Positions 17,581 to 25,194 of a stretch of 64,000 nt of DNA are shown here, one piece after another (the first letter of the stretch is position 1; each line of letters opens with the position of its first letter). Where the stretch lies: assembly GCA_011525845.1 (NCBI GenBank), contig WYBP01000011.1, positions 124,001 through 188,000 on the forward strand, in the 5' to 3' direction. The notes under the pieces are model-generated. The model had not been told where the DNA came from, did no database searches, and saw nothing but the letters and a program-made list of their open reading frames with translations. The position numbers were made by a program, and so were the translations under genes. This stretch comes from Gemmatimonadaceae bacterium (GTDB taxonomy: Bacteria; Gemmatimonadota; Gemmatimonadetes; Gemmatimonadales; Gemmatimonadaceae).

Positions 17581-17608
17581 CGGGCTGAAACCCGGGCGGT
17601 GGTGAGGC

Positions 17609-17629
17609 GTACGGGCGGGAAAGCCGTAC
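17609..17629 (+). terminator. Possible U-tract-less terminator hairpin
   Basis: GTACGG (17609-17614) and CCGTAC (17624-17629) enclose a 9-nt loop, 29 bp after the operon's last stop and before the DUF5916 gene. A second small stem, CGGG-N6-CCCG, begins at 17581. There is no T-run. It could end the amine-catabolism operon, but the stems are short. Confidence 0.35.
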
Positions 17630-17683
17630 CAACCATCCGCGTGGTCGCATTGTCCAACCAGCGACCCCATCAGAGGAACCCGG

Positions 17684-20305
17684 ATGTCCCACGCCACATC
17701 AGCGCGACCTCCGCGCTCCGTTCGGCGCGTGCTGCCCATCCTTTCCACCTCGCTGCTGGCCCTCGTGATCATTGCCGGAGGCGAGCTCGGCGCCCAGGGA
17801 CCGGTCGCTCGGGGCGATGCCGCCCGCGGCGAGGCCGAACGCGCCAGGGCGACCGCCGTGCGCGCGGCGATGGCGCCGCAGATCGACGGGCGCTCGGACG
17901 ATGCCGTCTGGGCCACTGCGCCCAAGTATCGCGGGTTCCGCACCTTCGAACCAAGGGTGGACACCGACCCCTCCTTCCAGACGGAGTTCCAGGCCGCGTA
18001 CGACGAGCGGAACCTCTACGTGTTCGTGCGGATGTTCGACCCGCACCCGGACAGCATCATGCGCGCCCTCTCCCGGCGCGACGTGCGCGGCCCGTCGGAC
18101 CAGATCAAGCTCCTGATCGACTCCTACAACGACAAGCGCTCCGGGTACGAGCTCGCCGTGAATCCCGACGGCGTGAAGCGCGACTACTCGATGGCGAACG
18201 ACCAGGACGAGGACGAGTCGTGGGACGGCATCTGGGACGTCGCGACCACGGTCGACTCGCTCGGCTGGACCGCGGAGTACCGGATCCCCCTCTCGCAGCT
18301 GCGCTACGCGCCTGCGCCGGAGCACGTGTTCGGGTTCGGGATCTGGCGCGACATCGAGCGGCTCAAGGAGCGCTCGGCGTGGCCGCTCTGGTCGCCGCAC
18401 CGCCAGGGGATCTCGTCGCAGCTGGGGCTCCTGACCGGCCTGCAGGGACTCTCCAGCGCGCGGCGCGTGGAGGTGACGCCCTACTTCGTGACCAAGAACG
18501 TCCAGGTCGCCGGCTCGGGCAGCGGATTCGGGCGCGAGCAGGAGTTCACGGCCGGCGGCGACCTCAAGATCGGCCTCACGCCGAACGTCACGCTCGACGC
18601 CACGGTGAACCCGGACTTCGGGCAGGTGGAGGCGGATCCCTCGGTGGTGAACCTCACGGCGTTCGAGTCGTTCTTCTCGGAGCGCCGTCCGTTCTTCGTG
18701 GAGGGGGGCGGGTTCTACCAGTTCCAGCTCAACTGCTACATCGTCGTCGACTGCGGCACGAACGAGGGGCTGTTCTACTCGCGGCGCATCGGCCGCTCCC
18801 CCGCGCTGCGCGGGCTCTACGGGAACTCCGGCACCGCCACGTCGACCCCGATCGCCGCCGCCACCAAGCTCACGGGGCGCACGAGTGGCGGGCTCTCCTT
18901 CGGCATCCTCGACGCGATCACGCCGCGCGTCACCGGCACCGGCGACCGCACGGTCGAGCCGCAGACGAACTACGCCGTGGTGCGCGCGAACCAGGACCTG
19001 CGCGGCGGCGAGACGGGGATCTCCCTGATCGGCACCGCCGTGAACCGGTCGCTCGACGCTCTGAGCGAACCCTACCTGCATGAGAGCGCCTACGCCGTCG
19101 GCGCCACGTTCCGCAACCGGTTCGGAGGCAAGAACTACGAGTTCTCCGGGCAGTTCGCGCTCTCGCACGTGCAGGGGAGCGCCGCGGTGATCGAGCGGAC
19201 GCAGCGGAGCCCGGTGCACTACTACCAGCGGCCGGGGGACGACTACGACGTGGACCCCACGCGGACCTCGCTCACGGGGCACGCCGAGCAGCTGAAGTTC
19301 GGCAAGTACGGCGGCGGGATCACCCGCTTCGAGACGAGCATCGTCCGGCAGTCGGCCGGGTTCGACGTCAACGACCTGGGGTTCCTCCGGCGCGCGGACC
19401 TGCTCAACTGGAGCACCTGGAGCGCACTCTCGTGGCGCGAGTCGAGGTGGATCTACCGCTGGGCGCAGCTGAACGCGAACCATTGGATCGGCGCGAACAC
19501 CTCGGGGGACCGGTACGAGCACGGGATGAACGTCAACGGCCACATGGGCCTGCTCAACAACTGGGACATCCACCTGGGCGGGACGCTCACCGGACTCTCG
19601 GCGCAGGCCTGTGACCGGTGCACGCGGGGCGGCCCCATCGTACGCGAGTCGCGCGGCTTCTTCCCGTGGGGAGGCGTCAACACCGACAGCCGGAAGCCCG
19701 TCTCGGGCGGAGCGTGGTTCAACTTCGGCTTCGCGGACGAGGGGAACACCCGCTCCTCCTCGTACAGCCCGTACGTGAACTTCCGCCCCTCCACGCGCTC
19801 GAGGATCTCCCTCAGCCTCGACTACTCGGAACGCACCGACGACGCCCAGTGGTTCGGCAACTTCATCGACGGCGGGGGTGCGACGCACTACACCTTCGCG
19901 CGCCTCGAGCAGACCACGGTGGGGATGAGCACCCGGGTGAACTACACCGCGACCCCGAACCTCTCGTTCGAGTTCTACGGCCAGCCGTTCGTGTCGCACG
20001 GCACGTACTCGGATTTCCGCGAGCTCAGCGCGACCCCGGAGGCGGCCCGGTACGACGACCGGTATCAGCCCTACGCGCCGCCCGGCGGAGCGACGGCGTT
20101 CAAGGTCGCCGAGCTCCGCGGCAACGCCGTCGTGCGCTGGGAGTACCGTCCGGGGTCCACGCTCTTCGTGGTCTGGCAGCATGGCAAGGAGAGCTTCGCC
20201 AGCTCGTTCCCCGACCAGTCGTGGACGAAGGACTACGGCGACCTCTTCGACCTGCAGCCGAACAACACCTTCCTCGTGAAGTTCGCGTACTGGTTCAGTC
20301 GTTAA
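17684..20305 (+). CDS. DUF5916 outer-membrane beta-barrel protein with CBM9-like N-domain
   Basis: An 873-residue exported protein. An N-terminal hydrophobic signal (LPILSTSLLALVIIAGGELGAQ) is followed at about 60-240 by a CBM9-like beta-sandwich (APQIDGRSDDAVWATAPK, EFQAAYDERNLYVFVRMFDPHPD, WTAEYRIPLSQLRYA). From about 280 there is the DUF5916 region (LDATVNPDFGQVEADPSVVN, SERRPFFVEGGGFYQF), rich in alternating beta-strands and ending in an aromatic C-terminal strand (VKFAYWFSR), as outer-membrane barrels do. Members are frequent in Bacteroidetes and Gemmatimonadetes; a carbohydrate or glycoconjugate ligand is suspected from CBM9 but unproven. AGAGGA lies 7 bp before the ATG. Confidence 0.88.
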   Translation: MSHATSARPPRSVRRVLPILSTSLLALVIIAGGELGAQGPVARGDAARGEAERARATAVRAAMAPQIDGRSDDAVWATAPKYRGFRTFEPRVDTDPSFQTEFQAAYDERNLYVFVRMFDPHPDSIMRALSRRDVRGPSDQIKLLIDSYNDKRSGYELAVNPDGVKRDYSMANDQDEDESWDGIWDVATTVDSLGWTAEYRIPLSQLRYAPAPEHVFGFGIWRDIERLKERSAWPLWSPHRQGISSQLGLLTGLQGLSSARRVEVTPYFVTKNVQVAGSGSGFGREQEFTAGGDLKIGLTPNVTLDATVNPDFGQVEADPSVVNLTAFESFFSERRPFFVEGGGFYQFQLNCYIVVDCGTNEGLFYSRRIGRSPALRGLYGNSGTATSTPIAAATKLTGRTSGGLSFGILDAITPRVTGTGDRTVEPQTNYAVVRANQDLRGGETGISLIGTAVNRSLDALSEPYLHESAYAVGATFRNRFGGKNYEFSGQFALSHVQGSAAVIERTQRSPVHYYQRPGDDYDVDPTRTSLTGHAEQLKFGKYGGGITRFETSIVRQSAGFDVNDLGFLRRADLLNWSTWSALSWRESRWIYRWAQLNANHWIGANTSGDRYEHGMNVNGHMGLLNNWDIHLGGTLTGLSAQACDRCTRGGPIVRESRGFFPWGGVNTDSRKPVSGGAWFNFGFADEGNTRSSSYSPYVNFRPSTRSRISLSLDYSERTDDAQWFGNFIDGGGATHYTFARLEQTTVGMSTRVNYTATPNLSFEFYGQPFVSHGTYSDFRELSATPEAARYDDRYQPYAPPGGATAFKVAELRGNAVVRWEYRPGSTLFVVWQHGKESFASSFPDQSWTKDYGDLFDLQPNNTFLVKFAYWFSR

Positions 20306-20308
20306 GGG

Positions 20309-20971
20309 ATGCGTAGTGCTAACATGAGAGGGATGCCCAGCGTGGAGAGACCGCAATCCCTCGGCGAGGAGATCGCCAACAGCGTGAGCCATGGCGCAGG
20401 CGCCCTGGCCGTGCTGGCGGCGTTCCCGGTGCTCGTGATCGCCGCGTCCCGGAACGGCGCCTCCGCCATCGTCGGCGCGACGGTGTTCGGGGCGACGGCA
20501 CTGGCGGTCTACCTCACCTCGACGCTCTACCACGCGCTGGCGCCGAGTCGCGCGAAGCGCGTGCTGCGCATCTTCGACCACTGCGCGATCTACCTGCTGA
20601 TCGCCGGCACCTACACCCCGTTCACGCTCGGCGTGCTGCGGGGCCCGTGGGGGTGGACGATGTTCGGCATCGTCTGGGGGCTCGCGATCCTCGGGATCCT
20701 GCTGCGGATCAACGCCGGATTCCAGCGGCCGCGCGCCGTGACGGCGCTCTACGTGGCGATGGGGTGGCTCGGCGTCATCGCGGCGAAGCCGCTCATCGAT
20801 GCGATGCCGGGCTGGGGGCTCTTCTGGCTCGTCGCCGGCGGTGTGGCGTACACGGCGGGGGTCGCGTTCTACGCGGCACCGCGGCTCCGGTACGGGCACT
20901 TCGTCTGGCACCTGATGGTGCTGGCCGGTACGGCGTGCCACTTCGTGGCGGTGATCGGCTACTCCGCGTGA
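20309..20971 (+). CDS. TrhA/hemolysin III family (PAQR-like) membrane protein
   Basis: A 220-residue integral membrane protein with seven predicted helices. It carries the PAQR/hemolysin III residues: Ser-His in NSVSHGAGA, IFDHCAIYLLIAGTYTP, and the C-terminal paired histidines in VWHLMVLAGTACHF, which together bind zinc in this superfamily. Bacterial members influence membrane lipid homeostasis and fluidity; haemolysis is not the native role. In-frame ATGs at 20309, 20324 and 20333 compete, and none has a well-spaced ribosome-binding site. The conserved part begins with RPQSLGEEIANS, so the shorter starts are equally plausible. It starts 3 bp after the DUF5916 stop and is probably cotranscribed with it. 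Confidence 0.88.
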   Translation: MRSANMRGMPSVERPQSLGEEIANSVSHGAGALAVLAAFPVLVIAASRNGASAIVGATVFGATALAVYLTSTLYHALAPSRAKRVLRIFDHCAIYLLIAGTYTPFTLGVLRGPWGWTMFGIVWGLAILGILLRINAGFQRPRAVTALYVAMGWLGVIAAKPLIDAMPGWGLFWLVAGGVAYTAGVAFYAAPRLRYGHFVWHLMVLAGTACHFVAVIGYSA

Positions 20972-21026
20972 GCGGCTCGGGGGGCGCGGCGGCGGCGAGC
21001 GTCACTGGGAACGGAGGACGCGCCCG

Positions 21027-21191
21027 CTAACCGCCGCGGCGGCCCGACTTCGCCGAGGTCGCCTGCGGCTTCACGCGCGGCGCCGGCACCGGCGGAGGTG
21101 TCGGGGCCGTCGCTCCGGCGGCCGGGACCGGACCCTTCTTCGGCTTCTTGCTGCTGAAATCGGGGACCACGGTACGTCGCTTCTTCGACAT
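21027..21191 (-). CDS. Small basic Pro/Lys-rich protein, 54 residues, unknown function
   Basis: A short frame beginning MSKKRRTVVPDFSSKKPKKG, followed by an Ala/Pro-rich middle and a basic end (SAKSGRRGG). A strong Shine-Dalgarno GAGGAGG lies 6 bp before the ATG, and the gene starts 16 bp after the stop of the upstream M24 peptidase gene in the same direction. Both support real translation. No domain is recognised; the composition suggests a disordered, nucleic-acid- or anion-binding peptide. Its 3' end faces the TrhA gene. The Pro/Lys tail resembles that of the TfoX-like protein at 32507-32887, which may be composition only. Confidence 0.65.
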   Translation of the reverse strand: MSKKRRTVVPDFSSKKPKKGPVPAAGATAPTPPPVPAPRVKPQATSAKSGRRGG

Positions 21192-21207
21192 GGAAGGCCT
21201 CCTCGGC

Positions 21208-22527
21208 TCAACGGATGAGCTGGATGCGATGGTTGATCGGTGACAGCCACTCCACGCCGCGCGCCGTGACCACCGCGTCGTCCTCGAGCGGGATGCGCAG
21301 CTTCTTCCCGCCCCACTCGGGCATCGGCGTGTACGCGAAGAGCTCGATCGAGAAGAGGTTGGAGGGCCGGATCTCGAACTTCAGGCGGCCCGGGTTGAAG
21401 AAGGCCATCGAGGGTCCGATGCCGTGTCCCCAGTCGCCGACCGAGTGGCTGCCGATGATGAACTCCGTCGACGCGTCGTCGCGCACCTGGTTGAAGCCGC
21501 GCATCGGCGTGAAGCCCGCAGCGGTGATCGCCGCGATCACCTCGTCCATCATCGCCTGTGCGGTCTTCCCGGCCTTCGCGGTCTTCCGGATCACCTCACG
21601 CACCTTCACTGCCTGGTCGAACGCGTGCTTGATGCTCGCCGGCAGTGCGGTCTCCCCCGGCTTGAGCACGTAGGCGATGCGCTTCTGGTCGGTCCACATG
21701 TTCAGGTACCCGACACCGAAGTCGATCATGAGGATGTCGCCACGCTGGATGATCCGGTCGTTCGAGGTCGCCTCGATCCCGTTGGGACCGGTGATGTAGA
21801 TGCTCGGCACTTCGAACGAGGAACCGAGCCCGCGCTGCAGCTGCTGCTCCTGGATCCACCACGCGACGTCGGCGAGGGTGGTCACGCCCGGCGTGATGAC
21901 CTCGTTCGAGAGCGCCCGCTCGGCGATCTGCCGCCCGATCTCGGTCGCGTCGCCGAAGGCCACGAGTTCGCTCGCCACGCGGCGCGAGCTGAAGTCGGAG
22001 ATGAGCTTCTCGGCCGAGACGATGCGCGAGGCGAGCGCGGGGCCGAGCGCGGCGACGATCTGCGTGTGGAGCGTGTGCGAGAGCCCGTCCGCCATCCCCA
22101 TCTCGGTGGAGAGGTTGAGGCCGATGCGCTTCGGGTCGCGCTCACGCACGAAGGTCGCGAGGTCGGTGAAGGCCGGTGTGGGGTCGTACGCGCCGCATGC
22201 GGCGCGGTTGTGGTCGGTGACGTCGATCGCGACGCGCTCGATGCGGTCGCCGCCACGGTCGGTGAAGATGAAGTAGCCCGTGGTGCCGACGTACCCGCGG
22301 CCGAGCAGTTCCCAGAGCGGATCGTGGTGCCCCTCGCGCATGGCGACGATCCACATGTCGATGCCGTTCTCGCGCATCGCCTCGGGGAGGATGCGGTCGA
22401 ACTTCTCGCGGCGCATCTCGCAGAGCCGGGCCCAGCGGTTGCGGGCCTCGAGATGGGACTGTGCCGCCGCGGGCAGGGCCGGCAGCACCAGGGCGAGGAC
22501 GGCGAGGATGAGGAGGGGTCGGCGCAT
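21208..22527 (-). CDS. Exported M24-family (Xaa-Pro peptidase-like) metallopeptidase
   Basis: A 439-residue protein with a clear signal peptide (RRPLLILAVLALVLPALPAAAQ), so it acts outside the cytoplasm. A creatinase-N-like domain (about 25-190) precedes the pita-bread M24 domain (about 195-439). Candidate metal ligands are the Asp in LMIDFGVGY, Asp in MWTDQKR, His in SVGDWGHGIGPSMAF, Glu in LFSIELFAY and Glu in PLEDDAVVT. It probably removes residues before proline, or cleaves a related imidic bond. It is followed by the 54-residue gene and faces the exported FAH-fold gene across a 155-bp divergent region with a palindrome. Confidence 0.87.
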   Translation of the reverse strand: MRRPLLILAVLALVLPALPAAAQSHLEARNRWARLCEMRREKFDRILPEAMRENGIDMWIVAMREGHHDPLWELLGRGYVGTTGYFIFTDRGGDRIERVAIDVTDHNRAACGAYDPTPAFTDLATFVRERDPKRIGLNLSTEMGMADGLSHTLHTQIVAALGPALASRIVSAEKLISDFSSRRVASELVAFGDATEIGRQIAERALSNEVITPGVTTLADVAWWIQEQQLQRGLGSSFEVPSIYITGPNGIEATSNDRIIQRGDILMIDFGVGYLNMWTDQKRIAYVLKPGETALPASIKHAFDQAVKVREVIRKTAKAGKTAQAMMDEVIAAITAAGFTPMRGFNQVRDDASTEFIIGSHSVGDWGHGIGPSMAFFNPGRLKFEIRPSNLFSIELFAYTPMPEWGGKKLRIPLEDDAVVTARGVEWLSPINHRIQLIR

Positions 22528-22549
22528 GGGGCGGGGGAAGGCAAGCGTG

Positions 22550-22572
22550 GGAGCATGATCGATCGATGCTCC
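22550..22572. promoter_or_regulatory. 23-bp inverted repeat in divergent M24/FAH intergenic region
   Basis: GGAGCAT (22550-22556) and ATGCTCC (22566-22572) are perfect 7-bp arms separated by GATCGATCG. It sits 23 bp from the M24 start and 111 bp from the FAH-fold start. It could be an operator for one or both genes; the regulator is unknown. Confidence 0.4.
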
Positions 22573-22682
22573 AAGGTACGGCGAAGTCCGCGCGGCGGCT
22601 GGCGGATTCCCACTGGCACTCCCGGGCCCGCCAGCGGCAGAATCAGGGAGGTCCGCAAGCCCTCCCGACCACCGAGGCCCCG

Positions 22683-23540
22683 ATGCACACTCACCGCCCT
22701 CGCTCCCGCACCACCCTGCTGCGGCTCATCGCGGCGCTCCTGGCCGTTGCCCTGCTGCACCTCCCAGCGGGCGCGCAGTCGACCACGCGCTACGTACGCT
22801 TCGCCGCCGCCGGTGATACCAGCTACGGGATCCTCGACGCGGGCACGGTCCGCGAACTCCGCGGTGACCTCTTCGGCACGCGCGAACCTACCGGCCGGAC
22901 CTTCCGCCTCGACGCGGTGCGCCTCCTCGCGCCCGTCGTGCCCGGCAAGGTCATCGCCGTGGGGCTCAACTTCCGCTCCCACCTCGGCACGCGGCCGGTG
23001 GCGGCGGAGCCGGGGCTCTTCGCCAAGTACCCGAGCTCCGTCGTGGGGCCGGAGGCCGCGATCGTGCAGCCCCGCGGCTCGAAGAACCTGCACTATGAGG
23101 GCGAGATGGTGCTGGTCATCGGCAAGCGCGCCTCGCACGTGCGCCCGGAGGACGCGCTCGCGCATGTGTTCGGCGTGACCGCGGGCAACGACGTGAGCGA
23201 ACGCGACTGGCAGGCGAGCGACCTGCAGTGGTTCCGCGCGAAGGCGTCGGACACCTTCGGCCCGCTCGGCCCGGCGATCGTCACCGGACTCGACCCCGAC
23301 GACCTGCTCGTCCAGACGCGGTTGAACGGCGAGGTGGTGCAGTCGGAGCGGACGAGGGATCTGATCTTCGACGTGCGGACGATCGTGAGCTACGTGAGCC
23401 GGTACGTCACGCTCGAGCCGGGGGACGTGATCTACACGGGCACGCCGCAGACCACGCGGGCGATGAAGCCCGGCGACATCGTGGAGATCGAGGTCGAGGG
23501 GGTCGGCGTGCTGCGGAACCGGGTGGTCGCGGCGCCTTAG
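22683..23540 (+). CDS. Exported fumarylacetoacetate hydrolase (FAH) fold protein
   Basis: A 285-residue protein. The first about 32 residues are a signal peptide (TLLRLIAALLAVALLHLPAGAQ), followed by a FAH-superfamily domain with KVIAVGLNFRSHL, metal-ligand motif YEGEMVLVIGK, GNDVSERDWQ and GDVIYTGTPQTT. FAH enzymes hydrolyse or decarboxylate acylpyruvate-type or diketo acids using Mg2+/Ca2+ and are normally cytosolic, so an exported copy is unusual. ATG 22683 is chosen because it opens straight into the signal sequence; the frame upstream to 22566 overlaps the divergent control region. The substrate is unknown. Confidence 0.85.
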   Translation: MHTHRPRSRTTLLRLIAALLAVALLHLPAGAQSTTRYVRFAAAGDTSYGILDAGTVRELRGDLFGTREPTGRTFRLDAVRLLAPVVPGKVIAVGLNFRSHLGTRPVAAEPGLFAKYPSSVVGPEAAIVQPRGSKNLHYEGEMVLVIGKRASHVRPEDALAHVFGVTAGNDVSERDWQASDLQWFRAKASDTFGPLGPAIVTGLDPDDLLVQTRLNGEVVQSERTRDLIFDVRTIVSYVSRYVTLEPGDVIYTGTPQTTRAMKPGDIVEIEVEGVGVLRNRVVAAP

Positions 23541-23599
23541 TGCGCGCTGTCGGGCGCTAGCGGTTCGTCGACGAGACTCCCGGGCCGGTCAGCGAGGAT

Positions 23600-25057
23600 T
23601 CACTCCGGGGGACCGTTCGACGGCGCGACCGGCTTGTGCATCTGCACCATCCCCGGCTCGGCGATGGTCCGCTGCACATCGGCGACGCGTGCCGGCACGA
23701 AGCCGCTCAGGTTCTCCACGCCGTCGGCGGTGACCAGCGCCACGTCCTCGATCCGGATGTAGAGCCGTGCCTCGGGGATCCAGATCATCGGGTCGATCGT
23801 GAAGACCATGCCCGGCTGGAGCGGTACGCCGCGCACGCGTCCCACGTCGTGCACCGCCATCCCCACCGGGTGCTGGAAGTGCCCGCGGAAAGCGAGCCCT
23901 TCCTGCACCGCCTTCAGGTGCGCAGGGGAGGCAAAGGTCCTGCCCACGAGCCACTGCTTCATCTCCGCCGCGGCGCGGTCGAGCACCTCGTCGGAGGTGA
24001 CGCCCGGCTTGATGTGGCGGAAGAAGGCGTCGCGATACTCGACGATGAACTCGTAGAGCGCCCGCTGTGCTGGCGTGAAGGTGCCGTTCACCGGCCAGAT
24101 GCGCGTGACGTCGCTCGTGTAGTAGCGGTAGTCGGGGGCGTAGTCCATCAGGACGAGGTCGCCGTCGCGCAGCGGGTCCGACTTCCGGAAGTAGTGCCCC
24201 ATGAAGGCGTTCGTCCCACCGCCGATGATCGAGGCGTAGCCGTCGCCGCGCGCGCCGTTCAGGTAGTGCACGTACTTGGCGGCCGCGTCGAGCTGGTACT
24301 CGTACACGCCGGGGCTCGTGGACCGCATCGCCTCCATGATCCCGAGTCCCGCGAGCTGCGTGGCGCGGCGGATGAGGGCGATCTCCGCGGGGCTCTTGAT
24401 CGTGCGCATCGCGTCGAGCACCGGGGAGAGGTCGCGGACCTCGAACTGCGGGAAACGCTCCTTGAGGAGCCGGACGAAGTGCGCCTCGCGCGCCGGCCGG
24501 CCGTCCCACGGATCGGCGGCCACGCGGGCCTGCGCCGCCAGCAGCTCGTCGCGGCTGTCGTTGCCGGTCTCCATCGGTGCGAGCGGCGTGTGGAGCACCA
24601 TCGCCGGCGGGCGGATGAGGTCGGCGCCCACGAGATCCGCCGAGAGGCGTTCGAGGCCGCGCACCTGCTCGATGCCGGTGCGCTGGACGAGCAGGAGACT
24701 GTCCTCGACGGAGAAGACCTTCCCTTCCCCGCGCTCGCGGTCCGCGTCGCGGCGCGGCAGGTAGAGCGTGGAGCGGCGGGTGCGACCATTGAGAAGGAGG
24801 TAGGCGTGCGCGGACTCGACGCCGGTCAGGTAGTAGAAGTCGTTGGACTGGCGGAAGACGCTGAAGCCGGGGAGGCCGGAGGCACCCTGGACGATCGCGA
24901 TCGACTGCGGGCCGATGGCGTCGAGGATGCGGGTGCGGCGCGCCGCCAGTTCCTCGCGCGTGAAATCGGTTTGGAACCCGTCCGATCCCTGCGCCTCGCC
25001 GGGGGCTGGGGCGATCAGGAGGAGGAGGACAAGGAACCCTGCGGTACGGAGTCGCAT
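23600..25057 (-). CDS. Exported Xaa-Pro aminopeptidase (M24B, PepP-like)
   Basis: A 485-residue enzyme that releases N-terminal residues before proline. A signal peptide (LRTAGFLVLLLLIAPAPGEAQ) is followed by an aminopeptidase-P N-domain (FTREELAARRTRILDAIG, FYYLTGVESAHAYLLLNG) and a C-terminal M24 domain. Candidate metal ligands are Asp in LVLMDYAPDYRYY, Asp in TSDVTRIWPV, His in GHFQHPVGMAVHDVG, Glu in IDPMIWIPEARLY and Glu in IRIEDVALVT. ATG 25057 is chosen for the signal peptide; the frame continues upstream without coding character. It converges on the FAH gene and is one of two M24 enzymes within 4 kb. Confidence 0.9.
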   Translation of the reverse strand: MRLRTAGFLVLLLLIAPAPGEAQGSDGFQTDFTREELAARRTRILDAIGPQSIAIVQGASGLPGFSVFRQSNDFYYLTGVESAHAYLLLNGRTRRSTLYLPRRDADRERGEGKVFSVEDSLLLVQRTGIEQVRGLERLSADLVGADLIRPPAMVLHTPLAPMETGNDSRDELLAAQARVAADPWDGRPAREAHFVRLLKERFPQFEVRDLSPVLDAMRTIKSPAEIALIRRATQLAGLGIMEAMRSTSPGVYEYQLDAAAKYVHYLNGARGDGYASIIGGGTNAFMGHYFRKSDPLRDGDLVLMDYAPDYRYYTSDVTRIWPVNGTFTPAQRALYEFIVEYRDAFFRHIKPGVTSDEVLDRAAAEMKQWLVGRTFASPAHLKAVQEGLAFRGHFQHPVGMAVHDVGRVRGVPLQPGMVFTIDPMIWIPEARLYIRIEDVALVTADGVENLSGFVPARVADVQRTIAEPGMVQMHKPVAPSNGPPE

Positions 25058-25194
25058 CGGCGAGTTGTCGTGGGGAGCGAGCGAGGATCGCGGCAGCCTG
25101 CGACCGCAACGCGAATGTATGGCCGCCGTCGAGCGACGGCCATCGACGCTCGGCCGCGCACGCGAGACCTCAGTGATTCCCTGCCTCGCCCGAC

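Noticed and set aside
17699-20941. 1080-residue minus-strand open frame opposite the DUF5916 gene
   Set aside because: Antisense shadow: the plus frame has a signal peptide, CBM9-like and DUF5916 blocks and a ribosome-binding site.
20982-21025. GGGCGCG/CGCGCCC inverted repeat between the TrhA and small-protein genes
   Set aside because: The 30-nt loop and purely GC arms are within chance for this composition.
23541-23599. Terminator between the FAH and Xaa-Pro aminopeptidase genes
   Set aside because: Only short palindromes (TCGTCGACGA, CCCGGG) are present; no stem-loop with a sensible loop could be drawn.
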